64,000 nt of DNA from Neoechinorhynchus agilis (lineage: Eukaryota > Acanthocephala). Positions 35,560 to 46,475 of this stretch are shown here, piece after piece. The stretch's first letter is position 1. Each line of letters opens with the position of its first letter. The translations under genes and the position numbers were made by a program. Below the pieces are notes generated by a model. That model saw only the letters and a list, made by a program, of their open reading frames with translations, was not told where the DNA came from and did no database searches. The stretch is taken from NCBI GenBank assembly GCA_051530055.1, contig CM121341.1:14508001-14572000 (forward strand), in the 5' to 3' direction.

Positions 35560-35670
35560 AACCGTACCATTCAAGTGGTGGGACGAAATGCCGCTCAAGA
35601 TAGAGGAAACTCACTGATGAGTTACGCCTTTTCCGGAGGTATATGAGGATCCGGACGGGGTTGTACCGCT
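35560..35670 (-). repeat. Isolated fragment of the 268-bp satellite
   Basis: gacgaaatgccgctcaa, actgatgagt, ggaggtat and gaggatccggacgg follow the order seen in the minus-strand satellite copies at 52590-52680. A single partial unit lies directly before the truncated 5' end of LINE copy B. Confidence 0.65.
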
Positions 35671-37610
35671 CAATTTCTTTCCCTCTGCTCAATCCTCCAA
35701 ATGTGAATTGATTCGGAGGAAAAAACGATATATCCGGCCGATAGCTGTGGGCTGCACTCTAAGACGGTTGGCAGGGAGGATATTGTGCAAGCGAATGAGC
35801 GAAAGGGTGGGTGAGCAACTCCGACCTTTTCAGTTGGGTTGCTGTACTTCATGCGGAGCGGAAGCGATAGTTCACTCCACACGTACCTACATCGACGCTT
35901 GTGTCACCCCAGTGATTATCCTTAAAGTCGATTTTTCGAACGCCTTTAATACAGTCGATCGAACAGCCTTGCTAAGTACCATTGCTCGAGAATTACCTGA
36001 AGCCTATGAATACTTTGTGAAGGCGTATGGTTCTAAGACACCTCTACATTTCAACGAACATACCATTTGGTCTGAAACAGGTCTGCAACAAGGGGATCCC
36101 CTCGGTCCCATTGGATTCTCGCTAACAACCAACGGAATATCCCGCATGCTCAAGGCAAGTTTGAACGTGTAGTACCTGGATGATGCGACATTGGGCGGTG
36201 ACCCAAAGACGGTCCTAGAAGACCTGCAGTCTTTGCTCTTCTTTGCGGCTGAGTTGGGCTTACGTGTCAACCCCGTGAAATGTGAGTTATTACCGCTGAA
36301 TATACCACTTTCTCACATGGCGGAAATTATCCAGTCTTTCGAATCAATTGCCCCAGAAATTCGATTAATCAACCGAGATAGCTTTAATCTTCTCGGCCGT
36401 TGCGTACTGGATGAGAACATAGATCGCGAAATCGAAGAAGAGCTACTTAAGCTAGATCTATTGTGCTCACGTGTTCAAGAACTGAACACACACGAAGCTC
36501 TCTTCTTGGTGAAGAACTGTCTATATATTCCGAAGCTGATGTTCAAGATGATTTCCAGCACACCAAACGCCTCCTTGAATTAGATAAGTTGTTGGAAAAA
36601 CATCTTGAAAAAATCACAAACTGCGCCATCACGGATGAAGCATGGTAGCAAGCTACCCTCAAGATCAATTACGGAGAATTGGGCCTCCGAGGTGTGGCTG
36701 ATTTGGCTCTCCCGGCATTCATATCCTCGATGCACAAGACTAGGGATTTGCAGGGGAAAATTATTGCGGACAATAGGTCAAAGCCATGCAAACTATTGAA
36801 ACAGGGAGTCACATCATGGCTCTCGCAGACCGGTCTGCAACAAGCTCCAACCAACGCGCACGAACAATCTGCTTGGGATAAACCCTTAATCCTGACGGCT
36901 CACAACAAACTAAAAGGCCAGATGGACGAGATGTCTCAAGCTAGACTTGTGGCCAGTTCCTCGAAGGAGTCAGACGCATGGTTGAACGTTTTGCCAATTG
37001 GTACTTTGGGAACTTTGCTGGACGACGAGACAGTTCGAATAGCCGTCGCTCTACTTTTAGGACTTCCAACCTGTGCCCCACACCAATGCCAATGTGGTTC
37101 AGAAGTCGACGAGCTCGGAAGACATGGACTCTTCTGCAAGAGGTCGACTGGTCATTTTGCGAGGCACGCGGAGCTCAACGCGATTATTAGCAGCGCTCTG
37201 AAATCGATACACATCCCCAGCGTCTTGGAGCCAAATCATCTACGTCGCTCGGATGGTAAGCGCCCGACGGTATCACCGTTTTCCCTTGGAAAGAAGGGAA
37301 AAGTCTAATTTGGGATGCAACGTGTATCGACTCACTTGCCCCGTCAAACCGACAAGAGGCCCTAACTGAGACGGGAGGAGCGGCGAGTGCGGCCGAAAGG
37401 AGGAAAGTAGATAAATACAAAGAGCTACGACTCCTTTCGGCGTGGAAACGCAAGGGGCACAAGGATCGTCAGCACAAAACTTCTGCGCTGAACCCGGACG
37501 GCGGCTCACATCCTGCACAGGAGAGCGGCGCGAGAGGACTTTCCTAATCCAAAGGATTAGCCTCGCAATCCAACGAGGAAATGCCGTCAGCGTCCGAGGC
37601 ACAATCCCAG
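35671..37610 (+). mobile_element. LINE copy B, 5'-truncated, with restriction-like endonuclease
   Basis: The copy starts inside the reverse transcriptase (RPIAVGCTLRRLAGRILCKR at about 35735). It continues with QLGCCTSCGAEAIVHS, an AFN motif, GLQQGDPLGP and YLDDATLGG at about 36174, just before which lies one in-frame TAG. The 3' half keeps the parts that define this LINE type: a CxC...H...C zinc motif (CQCGSEVDELGRHGLFCKR) and a restriction-like endonuclease with a PDG...W motif, KEG and an IWDATC core at 37260-37340. One frameshift falls exactly at the PDG motif. The frame ends with an AIQRGNAVSVRG segment near 37590. There are about four frame breaks in all, so it is the best-preserved 3' half of the family here. 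Confidence 0.88.
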
Positions 37611-37819
37611 CTTAAAATAAAACACTTCTGAAAAGAAAAGAAAATTTTTCAAAATAAAAGATTGTTCATGAAAAATCGGATAGAAATTCATTTAGACAGT
37701 CGCCCGAAATTGCAGAATAATTCAAACTCGCACTTGTTTCCATAGTTACCTTGTATAGACTAGACCGTGTTAAGTTTAAATAAAAAAACCCAAAGATCGT
37801 AATCCTAAACCCCTAATCG

Positions 37820-39067
37820 ATGTCGAGATTCCTTGAATCAAAAATCATACAAATTCAATTGGGAGGCTGCGGCAACCGCCTAGGTTGTGCATACTGGAAT
37901 CTTGTGATGAACGAGCACTCGATAAGTACAAAAAACGGCGATTATTTAGGAAAGGACGCCGGAAGTGATCTGGATTTGGCTAAAAGTATCTTTTACGAAG
38001 TGAATACAGTTGGTTTAGAAGCTATTCGATTCCGTCCAGCATGTATTTGTGTAGGTACCGACCAGAGTGATAACGTGACGGAAGCACTGGCTGACTATGA
38101 CATCGATTGTGTTTCGAGAGATCAGATTGTTCAATTGTCCGGCAATAATGGAGACTGTAGCGATGTGGACGTAAATCCCAGTCAAATTGTGGACGCGATT
38201 CGACTCGATATTGAACGCGCCGACCACGTTGGAGGCTTTGAGTTGTTACACTCGGTTACAGGGAAATTCACAACGAATTGCACAACGAACCTGATGACTT
38301 CTCTTAAAGACAATTATCCAAAAAAGCTCATGGTGAATGGATGCGTATTTCCGTCTTCTTCTAGACCTAGTCGAGGTCTTAAAAAAATTGGAAGTTTATC
38401 ACTTCTAAAATCGCTAATTGAGCATTCAGATGGATGCTTTTTATATGACAATGAAACACTTGAGAATGTGTGGACAAGATCTCTGATGATCGATAACGTT
38501 GATCTTCAAGATCTTAATCAACTGATTGCATTTCATCTTTCCGGAATTTCGGCATCGTATCGATTGAAAGGTTCATTGAACAAATCCTTATATAGCCTAG
38601 TAAAGAACGCCTGTCCAATTGAACAAATGCACTTCTTTCTCCCATCAATCGCGCCAATTCTAAGCCAAGAAAGTCGATTATATGCCCGAGGAGACATTTT
38701 GGAACTGACTCGAAATTTATTTGATCGACGAAATGCACTTTTTTGCCCTAATTCGTCAAAAAGAGTCAAATATTTCGGGATGAGTGGAGTTTATAGAGGA
38801 TACGCTGCAAGTCCATGGGACATTAGACGAGAAATGTATAATCTTAAAGAAAGAAGGAACTTAGTGTTTTCCAATTCAAACTTTTTATATGAACACGCTG
38901 TTGTATCGTCAACGAATCTTCCTTGCGATATCCCCATAACCGCCGCGGTTGCGTGGTCTTCAAGTGCGATTACGTCAATATTCAAGAATAGCGAATCACA
39001 GTCTGAGGACAACAATGAAGAATTGATTAAAATGCAGGAATTGTACGAACAGTGCGAAATGTTCTAA
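37820..39067 (+). CDS. Divergent delta-tubulin-like protein
   Basis: The 415-residue, intronless product is a tubulin-family member closest, from memory, to delta-tubulin, which acts in centriole and basal-body triplet microtubules. The N-terminal T1 loop is QLGGCGNRLG (residues 13-22; normally QLGQCGNQIG), and SGNN is kept at about 107-110. The second half has LYDNETLENV, DLQDLNQLIAFHLSG and SNSNFLYE, matching delta-tubulin motifs. The glycine-rich T4 loop, GGGTGSG in nucleotide-binding tubulins, is replaced by HSVTGKFTT at about 144-152, so GTP binding may be lost. The frame is open from start to stop without breaks, which argues for selection. Epsilon-tubulin is the main alternative. AATAAA signals follow the stop at about 39108 and 39129. 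Confidence 0.8.
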   Translation: MSRFLESKIIQIQLGGCGNRLGCAYWNLVMNEHSISTKNGDYLGKDAGSDLDLAKSIFYEVNTVGLEAIRFRPACICVGTDQSDNVTEALADYDIDCVSRDQIVQLSGNNGDCSDVDVNPSQIVDAIRLDIERADHVGGFELLHSVTGKFTTNCTTNLMTSLKDNYPKKLMVNGCVFPSSSRPSRGLKKIGSLSLLKSLIEHSDGCFLYDNETLENVWTRSLMIDNVDLQDLNQLIAFHLSGISASYRLKGSLNKSLYSLVKNACPIEQMHFFLPSIAPILSQESRLYARGDILELTRNLFDRRNALFCPNSSKRVKYFGMSGVYRGYAASPWDIRREMYNLKERRNLVFSNSNFLYEHAVVSSTNLPCDIPITAAVAWSSSAITSIFKNSESQSEDNNEELIKMQELYEQCEMF

Positions 39068-39234
39068 CGGATTTTTAACTAGATTTAACAGAATAACGTC
39101 CTCTAAAATAAACATTTGAGCGAAAATAATAAACACTGATTATTAAGTGGTCTCAAATTCCTCCTTTTCGTCCAATTCTGCAACTGTCGTCATGATTGTT
39201 CGGCAGCTTCCTTGATGGCCGCGGCATTGCCGCG

Positions 39235-41225
39235 TTAATGTGCTACATCAGGAAGCTGCTGGAGCACATGTCGCCGGTGGCATATTTCAGCATCTTTTAA
39301 GTCGGGAAAGGAAATAATCGGCTTCTTTTCCGAGGCATCCCAGCGCTTCCACCGCAATCGGGATGAATATATATTGATGCCCATCGAGCGAGGAGTACTT
39401 ATGCCGCTTCTTTTCCTCGCTGAAGCTGGCGACTGCTCCCGCTTTTGAGGTGGCATCCCGTAAGTGGGATGCTGCGAGCGTGTTGAGGCAAGTAAAATCC
39501 CAAACCAGTATTTTCCCAGAGCACCATGGGAGGAGAGTCGCTCCATCAGGGCGTTTACCGTCGTTCCGGGAGAGTCCGACTGGTTCGAGTCGAGCAGGAA
39601 GACCGGCCGTTGAGACGGCTTCCTTAATTATGCGGTTGACTGCTGTGTGCCGTGCGTGGCGAGCATTTGAGCGCTTGCAGTCAAGGCCGTGAATTCCCGA
39701 CGTGTTCACTGTCTCACCTCACGGACATGTATATGAGCCTGAGAAATCGATGCCCAACGGAAGTCCCACAGCGACGGCGATGGCTTGGTCATTCAGCTTC
39801 GTGCCAAGAGCCGTGATCGGAAAAGCCTTCAAGAAGTCGCTGGGTGTGTAGCTGAGACTGCCGGGAGACGAGCTCTATCGGTGGGAGATGAGCATGAGTT
39901 GAGAAGCTACTGATAGGACGCAGTGTGGAGCGAGGCAGTTTAACGTTTTTGGAAGTTTGTTTCCGTTGGAACGACCTGCCCGAACACTGATGTCCATTGA
40001 GCGTGCGCTTCAATCAGTTTAGGTGGTGGATGCGACTCTAGTCGAGTGTGTGGTGGGATGATTCCCAGCACCAGGTCTGAAGAGACCAAAATCGATGACG
40101 AAAAGGCAGGAATTTCTACTTCGGTGGCACTTTGGATGCCAAGACCGCCGAATCGAATGGGAACAATCGCATGTTTCCATGCTGTGTCGGACAGTCGTAG
40201 GTTAAGGACTTCTGACAGGGTTTATCGAACGTAGTTGTCGAAATCCCTTGTGAGCACTGACTTGAAGCATGGAGAAGTCCTCAGAAGGTAAGCGATCTTC
40301 GGTAGTGACAGACATCGTCCTAGGATGAACAGAGCGTCGTGTCGCGCGATCGATGGCTTTTGAAAGGAACGTTTCCAGGTTAAACAGGTTACCGATTGGA
40401 GACCCGAGAATGTCAGCCCAGTCGGTTGCAGTTGTCTTTGCTCCGGGCAGTACGGTGAGCAGTCTCGATGCATCCTCTTGGTCGTTCGAAATTATTTCGC
40501 ATTTGTCCGTTCTCAGGAATAGTCCGATATCGGCACCCATTTCGGAGATGTTTTTGATGTCGCGAATGAGCTGGTCGATCTCCCCTCCAATGCAATAGTC
40601 GTCGAGGTACCAGATCGATAAATCCGACGAAGAGCTGTGGGCGAGATGATTGATCGTCAATGCGAACAGCAGAGGACCTAGAGGATCACCCTGTTGAACA
40701 CCCTCTGCTGATTCGACCTGGAACTCGCCAAACAGCAGCATGCTGGACTGGTCGTAGCACAAGGACACATACTGGTAGATTTCTGGTATGTGCTGGTGGA
40801 CAACCTCCGTCATCTCGGTGCGGCATATTGAATTGAACGCGTTCTCCATGTCAAGCTTGACCATAGCCGTTCCCTAATTGATACCATTTCGACTATACGC
40901 TCGTGCTGAGTGTACGACCGCCTCGGCTCCAGCAGGAACTCCGACTCCTAATTGAACCGGCAAGAGTTGATCGATCAATCGATTGGTGGCGAACTGACAT
41001 GTGACTTTGGATGCCAATCGACGGAAGGTACAACCCTTGGTGAAAGCGATCAGCTTGGTACCGCAGAGTAGACGAGCGACTGGAGGGGGTACGCGACCGC
41101 GAATGATTACGCGTGTGAGCTCGGTGATTGCGTTCAGCAATCGCGTACCTTGATCTCCAGAAGAGAGGCAGGTCAAATCCCGTAAGTGTCGAGGACTCAA
41201 ACCATCATGCCCTCCAGCTGTGAAA
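39235..41225 (-). mobile_element. LINE copy C, 5'-truncated, minus strand
   Basis: Reading leftward from 41225, the copy begins at GHDGLSPRHLRDL and continues with a CTFRRLASKVTC block, GVPAGAEAVVHSARAYS, AFNS, EGVQQGDPLGPLLFALTI and the catalytic IWYLDDYCIGG at about 40610. After several frame changes it ends with the C-terminal region: HGLDCKRSNARHARH, KRPDGATLLPW and VWDFTCLNTLA at about 39500-39700. These are the zinc motif and restriction-like endonuclease. It differs from copies A and B at many residues (for example YLDDYC against YLDDAT), so it is a separate subfamily. Confidence 0.87.
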
Positions 41226-42002
41226 TACTATTTGATTTTTCAGCCGCATGATCAAGTTTGCCAAAATGAACACTTAGGAGAGGGCTGCTGTAATGACAAA
41301 GAAAATTCTTTATATTCGGTCTCTGGTCATCTCACTGCTTCTTCGGGGAAATTGCATGTGACGGTTACTTTTTATGCGCTTAATCAGCAGGAACACAAAA
41401 TTGTTGTATGCGTTTCTTTCGTCTTTGTGACGTAATGAATTATTACTCATTATGACGACAAAGCGTTCATTCACTCTTTTCGATGCATTTTAATACTGGT
41501 CCTCGGTTTCAGAAACAATATCCCACTAATTGAGTGCTTTTTAAAATATATCGATTTTCAATCGATCTTATTGGATATTTCCTTAGCTACATAAAACCCC
41601 GACATTTCACATCTTATAATCCTTTTATTCGGGCTCCGACTTGAAATATTGGTAATCAATAAGTCGATTTAAATCCGGCGAGGACGTTCTTATAGAATGC
41701 ATGTTTTCCCCAGAAGATAATAATATAAGACTTAATAGATATATAGTCCTTCTGAAGGGATGAAAATAATGTTGTCAAATATGGGCACTAAAATCTCTAT
41801 GTTCGTATTTCCTAAGTGTATTTTTACGATTGTTTTATCTTATCTACAATGAAATCCGTAGATAAGCAAATCTTTGTTTTTTCGATAAAATTGAGGATAG
41901 TCAATGGTTAAAGAAAAAAGTCCGAGGCCTACAAAACCATAGCCGAAATTCTAGGACCAATAAATTTCTTCAATTCACTTAATCTCACCTTCCAGATTAC
42001 TA
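41226..42002. other. Intergenic region upstream of CABIN1
   Basis: AT-rich, with no recognisable gene. It ends with a 3' splice-like site (caccttccag, ending at 41995) 7 nt before the CABIN1 ATG. Confidence 0.55.
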
Positions 42003-45000
42003 ATGAAATGGTTTCCTGCAGTGAACGACGATGAACTCTCGACTGACGCCAACGATCTTGTTGGCAACGTTCATATGACACAGCGTGAGAAAATAGAAAA
42101 TAAAGTGATTGTAACGATATCTGAAGCTAAAGAGTGTTTACCGGACGAACGTATATCTATTCTAACAAAATTGTTCATCAATTTTCCAACGCAATGTGAC
42201 GACCAAAATCCGGGCGACCCATTGTTAAGGTTAAAGGTAGAGTGCATCTCTGATTTGTTGTCTGCGATGCTGGGAACTTGTATCTTAACACCAACAATTC
42301 CTTTAGATGGAACCAGTGATTGCCTAGATTTACAAGCTGCGATTTCGATTAGCCTTTATAGACATTATGAACGAATTAGTCAAATGATGGAATATATGGG
42401 CCCTAATCTATCAAGAAATCAAATATGTCAACTATCGAAATTATGCTATAATTTCGGCTGCGGTGATGTGTTGTTAAGATTATTCAATCGTGATTTTATA
42501 CCTTTGGAGCATTATTTATATACAAACATGCTTGAATACGTTTTGCCTTTCTTTGTCCACGCAAAAAGAATCGATAAATGTTTCAGCTTAAGTGAGAATT
42601 TTCTTCGTAATACTCGAAGATCAAGTCGTATAGTGAGTTTGTACAACCGGGCTTACAATCCATCAATTATTGATTTGGATGCTAAAAAACAATGCTGGCT
42701 AATTTGTCAGGAAGTTGGAAAACGTTTGAAAGTGTACAGATGCGATTTTAAAACCGTTACACTCATTTGGACTGTGAGTGAAAACGATTGTGAGGAAATC
42801 GGTAAGAGGTTGCTCGAATTCGTCAATACTGTTCAAGATGAAAAGAAAAGTTCGATCGTCTTGTGCTCTGTGATATTGTCAATGTCTTCAGGCTCACTTA
42901 GTCCACAGGCTTTAAAATCAAGAAAACGTAGATCACCTCCCGAAGATGATCGAACAACAAGACGATCCGGACGTGGAAATGCCTTCATTGATTCTTGGGT
43001 GTCGATCATGCTCGACAGTATGAGCAAACAAATCAACCTCATTAAACCAAAAGATATTCAATGCAAAAATTCATGCGTTAATCATGCAAACGTAGATGAA
43101 GGAGAAACAAATTTCAGCATCGACCAATCAGAAGCCGCTGCAGATTATTTTGAAAAAGTAGAAACACTTAAGCGTTCTTCCCATTCGCTCGTTGACCTAA
43201 TCCAATACTTTCTCGAAATTTTGTCATCAGAAGATTTTTCAGTTCAAATCGATTGGCCTACACAATTACAAGATATGTTCTTCAAACTTGCAGATATTCT
43301 TTTTGAACTGAAGGTAAATACGATGAATATTGCTGTGTACGCAAACTACATTAAACTCTTTTATCTATTTCGATATAAGGAACTAAACAAATCGCCGTTC
43401 GTTACATTTGCAGTTTCTAATTTAAATAATAGAAAGCAATTGGACGACATATCGTTGCTCGTTCTCGCTTACTATCTTTCCTCATTGAAAACTGAGAATT
43501 GGTATATCGGAGTATCCCAGATCCTCGGAATGATTCAGGATATAACGATCGTTCTAAGTTTCTCTCCTCCAATGGGATTTAGCCATTTGTCTCAAAAGGT
43601 GGCAACGGCTATCTGCATTGATGAAGCGCAAGACGATAATACATGTGAGGAGTCACTGGATATGTTTCTGTCTCAAGAACCATCCAGCATACCGGACAAT
43701 ATTGTAGACGCGATTTTTCGCACAAAAAACACCGATCTCGTTTGCCGAATGTACTCTGTAGCTCCAAATATCGATTCGTATTTATTGGCTAAGACAACTT
43801 TTTCGGGCGATCAACATCAATTCTGCATTATTCAACGGCTAATGAACGAACTTTCTTATGAATTAACGGATTGCGACGACTTCTGGATTGCTTTTATGCG
43901 GTCCTTTGAGCTTATTTGTCGTGCAAGCAAACCATCAAAGTTCGAATCCCGATTCTGTAACATGTTTGAGTCCATTCACTCAAACATTGGCAGGAACGCC
44001 TGTTGTACAATGAAGCAAAATGGGAAATTCCTCAGGTACATTGTCCAACGACTCGCACACTTCTACCAGTCTCAAAGGACGGATCAAGAAAGTGCGCCTA
44101 TCCTTCAGCATCTACAACAAGCCGCATTTTGTCTCTGGGGAGTTGTGCCAGTAAGCCGAAGGGACAGACAACGATACCTTGTTGACCATAAATGTGTGGT
44201 CCAGCCAATGAGTCCTAGTGACTGTAAGATTGTCTTCACAGCATTTGCACCGGATGTACTAAATGCTCCGTGGGACAATAGGAACTCTGGTACCGATATT
44301 GATGGGAACAATCTGGTTTTCTGTTCGATTGTAAGAACGCTAAATATCACAGTAGACAAAGAACACTCAAAAAACCTTATTGATTTATTAGAAAACGAGC
44401 ACGAATGCGGTCAAGGTTGGGAAGAGACTTTATTGAGCAAAATTAAAAGTCAACAAGTGAGTCAACATTATCGGGACATCTTTTATTTTATGGCTGATTG
44501 TTATCTAAAATGCTCGTTTATAGCACAAGCCCTCGAGAATTACCAAGAAGATATTCGAGTGGTTCCACGACGTGCATACTCGTGGGCCGGTCTATTCTTT
44601 TGCTTCCTCAAACAGATTCAAAGCTTTCTTTTGGATTATGAAGAAGGTGATCATGAGTTAAATAATGGCGACGGGAATAATGACTTCGCAAGTAAAATTT
44701 GCGTACTGATTAGGAAACTGGATAAATCGTACAAAGTAGCGATTCATATAAAGCCGGAAATGTCCCAGAATATGAAAAAGGACTATGCGGTTATCCAATA
44801 CGCAGCAGCTTCAACCATATCAAAACATTTAAAACGAACAGCAGTACAGACGTATGGGGTAGTTCATTTTCCCCTGTCAGAAAATGATTGTTCGCTTCTC
44901 TCAAGAATCCGCTCACGGTTACTTGAACAATCAAATGAATGCTTTGTACAATTAACGCGAACCGAAAGCGATTTGTCTAATGTTAGCCAATCAGATTTAT

Positions 45001-46154
45001 GTGAGAATTTAATTTGGTTAGCAAAAATCCTGAGACGTAGAAATAAGCTACGAGAAGCGATTGAACATATATCGAAAGCAACCAATATAATACGTAAGGA
45101 AAATAACGCCCTCTTATCGTGTGTAAGAGCGCCAACCTCAAATTTTCACCGAATCCTCGAGATTTTTTATTTGGCTGGATCAACAGGTATCAAGACTCTA
45201 CAAAGTGGTCGATTTGAGTACATGAACGTTGAATTCTTAGGATCTCTACACGCACTTCATTCAGATTTTAAGATTCACGAAAGGGCAGTTGCTGATTGCA
45301 ATCGATTGTCCGATGAAATTGTACAAAGATGTGCCTCAAGAACACTAGCCTTACTGATAAATATACTTCGAGATGATTGTGTTTTGGAATATATGGAAAA
45401 AATCATCCCGACCTTCATTCGAGTTTCATGCTCTCTCCTTCTACTCGTCCTTTACCATCAACCATCTCATTACAAAAGCCAATACCGAATTTGTTCGTTT
45501 CTTCATGAAAATTCTCCATCAGATCAGCAACAATGTAATCAGCTTCTACGAAATTTTCTTTTTGATGGAATTACCTCAGACGTTGGAGGTAGAAGACGCA
45601 AAATAATCGATGCTCTGTTCATGCAATATTCCGGGGATAATCCCTTTATGGGATTAAAAAAACACCCGGAGGGTTGTGGGAGCTTATACGAACTTTACGG
45701 AACATACACAACGTACCTCTCAAAATCAGCTCTCATGCTAATCAAAGTATTTAAAAATGACCATGAGAAGCTTAGTGAACTTACACAATTTTTAACACGA
45801 TCAAACGATCGCAAAAATGGACACTTAAATGAACTAGACCGAATTTCTCTTTGTAGAATTGCGTTCCGGCAAACTTGCAACGCTTTTCGAACTTCTTGGC
45901 CCAATATCAATGCCCTGTCAACTAGTGAACGCCGTAAAAAGAATCTTACCACAAGGCAAATGCTGGCCAGAATGTACAGGCATTATATGATTGGTCCAAA
46001 TGTCCTCAAGATTGACGATCCGTCCCTTGCGTCAACAATGTGCAACATTTACACCATCATTACGGGAAAAGAGGAACCAACAATCGACGAAGTTCTCAAA
46101 TATTGTCAAGTTGGACTTTTAACGACACATTCCGGTGATCGTGAAGACGATTAG
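42003..46154 (+). CDS. CABIN1: Calcineurin-binding protein cabin-1 homologue
   Basis: CABIN1 is the large helical-repeat subunit of the HIRA histone H3.3 chaperone complex; in mammals it also inhibits calcineurin and MEF2. The 1383-residue product has no introns. Family motifs occur in the right order: the SRKRRSPPEDDRTTRRSGRG basic patch (about residue 305), a LWG...RYLVDH segment (about 710-730), YFMADCYLKCSF followed by VVPRRAYSWAGLFF (the human SWAGMALA block, about 830-865), HYKSQYRICSFL (about 1160) and the ending VLKYCQVGL (human FCQVHL). The human protein has about 2220 residues; the missing part is the disordered C-terminal region beyond this block. A single intron-free 4.1-kb exon is odd beside intron-rich neighbours. 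RPS28 follows 120 bp downstream on the same strand. Confidence 0.85.
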   Translation: MKWFPAVNDDELSTDANDLVGNVHMTQREKIENKVIVTISEAKECLPDERISILTKLFINFPTQCDDQNPGDPLLRLKVECISDLLSAMLGTCILTPTIPLDGTSDCLDLQAAISISLYRHYERISQMMEYMGPNLSRNQICQLSKLCYNFGCGDVLLRLFNRDFIPLEHYLYTNMLEYVLPFFVHAKRIDKCFSLSENFLRNTRRSSRIVSLYNRAYNPSIIDLDAKKQCWLICQEVGKRLKVYRCDFKTVTLIWTVSENDCEEIGKRLLEFVNTVQDEKKSSIVLCSVILSMSSGSLSPQALKSRKRRSPPEDDRTTRRSGRGNAFIDSWVSIMLDSMSKQINLIKPKDIQCKNSCVNHANVDEGETNFSIDQSEAAADYFEKVETLKRSSHSLVDLIQYFLEILSSEDFSVQIDWPTQLQDMFFKLADILFELKVNTMNIAVYANYIKLFYLFRYKELNKSPFVTFAVSNLNNRKQLDDISLLVLAYYLSSLKTENWYIGVSQILGMIQDITIVLSFSPPMGFSHLSQKVATAICIDEAQDDNTCEESLDMFLSQEPSSIPDNIVDAIFRTKNTDLVCRMYSVAPNIDSYLLAKTTFSGDQHQFCIIQRLMNELSYELTDCDDFWIAFMRSFELICRASKPSKFESRFCNMFESIHSNIGRNACCTMKQNGKFLRYIVQRLAHFYQSQRTDQESAPILQHLQQAAFCLWGVVPVSRRDRQRYLVDHKCVVQPMSPSDCKIVFTAFAPDVLNAPWDNRNSGTDIDGNNLVFCSIVRTLNITVDKEHSKNLIDLLENEHECGQGWEETLLSKIKSQQVSQHYRDIFYFMADCYLKCSFIAQALENYQEDIRVVPRRAYSWAGLFFCFLKQIQSFLLDYEEGDHELNNGDGNNDFASKICVLIRKLDKSYKVAIHIKPEMSQNMKKDYAVIQYAAASTISKHLKRTAVQTYGVVHFPLSENDCSLLSRIRSRLLEQSNECFVQLTRTESDLSNVSQSDLCENLIWLAKILRRRNKLREAIEHISKATNIIRKENNALLSCVRAPTSNFHRILEIFYLAGSTGIKTLQSGRFEYMNVEFLGSLHALHSDFKIHERAVADCNRLSDEIVQRCASRTLALLINILRDDCVLEYMEKIIPTFIRVSCSLLLLVLYHQPSHYKSQYRICSFLHENSPSDQQQCNQLLRNFLFDGITSDVGGRRRKIIDALFMQYSGDNPFMGLKKHPEGCGSLYELYGTYTTYLSKSALMLIKVFKNDHEKLSELTQFLTRSNDRKNGHLNELDRISLCRIAFRQTCNAFRTSWPNINALSTSERRKKNLTTRQMLARMYRHYMIGPNVLKIDDPSLASTMCNIYTIITGKEEPTIDEVLKYCQVGLLTTHSGDREDD

Positions 46155-46274
46155 AATGCAGTGTGAAATAAACGTCACATCCTTTTAAAGAAAAGAATCT
46201 TTTGATTCTTTCGTGTTTCGTGCGGTATCGTCTTGTTGCATTTTTATACAAGAACGACTAGTAGTCGACGTTAT

Positions 46275-46475
46275 ATGGAGAGCGAATCAACGTTTGGTCG
46301 TGTTTATCAGATTTACGGACGAACTGGACCGAGTGGAGGTGTAACGCAAGTAGGAGTGGAACTTATATTTGAACAACCGAGTCGGAAGATCGTCAGGAAC
46401 GTTAAAGGGCCAGTTAAGGTGGGCGATCTTCTTATTCTTAGAGAAAATGAACGTGAGGCCAGGAGATTAAGATGA
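46275..46475 (+). CDS. RPS28: Small ribosomal subunit protein eS28
   Basis: eS28 is a small OB-fold protein of the cytosolic 40S subunit, near the mRNA exit. The 66-residue product keeps the family core: [17 protein letters not shown], a VELIFE strand, [19 protein letters not shown] and the universal C-terminus [10 protein letters not shown]. Human eS28 has 69 residues. The ATG at 46275 is chosen because an upstream in-frame ATG (46233) would add residues unlike any eS28. No intron is present. The last 26 codons and the downstream DNA are copied five more times in the following array; this is the only copy with the 5' coding part. Confidence 0.95.
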   Translation: MESESTFGRVYQIYGRTGPSGGVTQVGVELIFEQPSRKIVRNVKGPVKVGDLLILRENEREARRLR

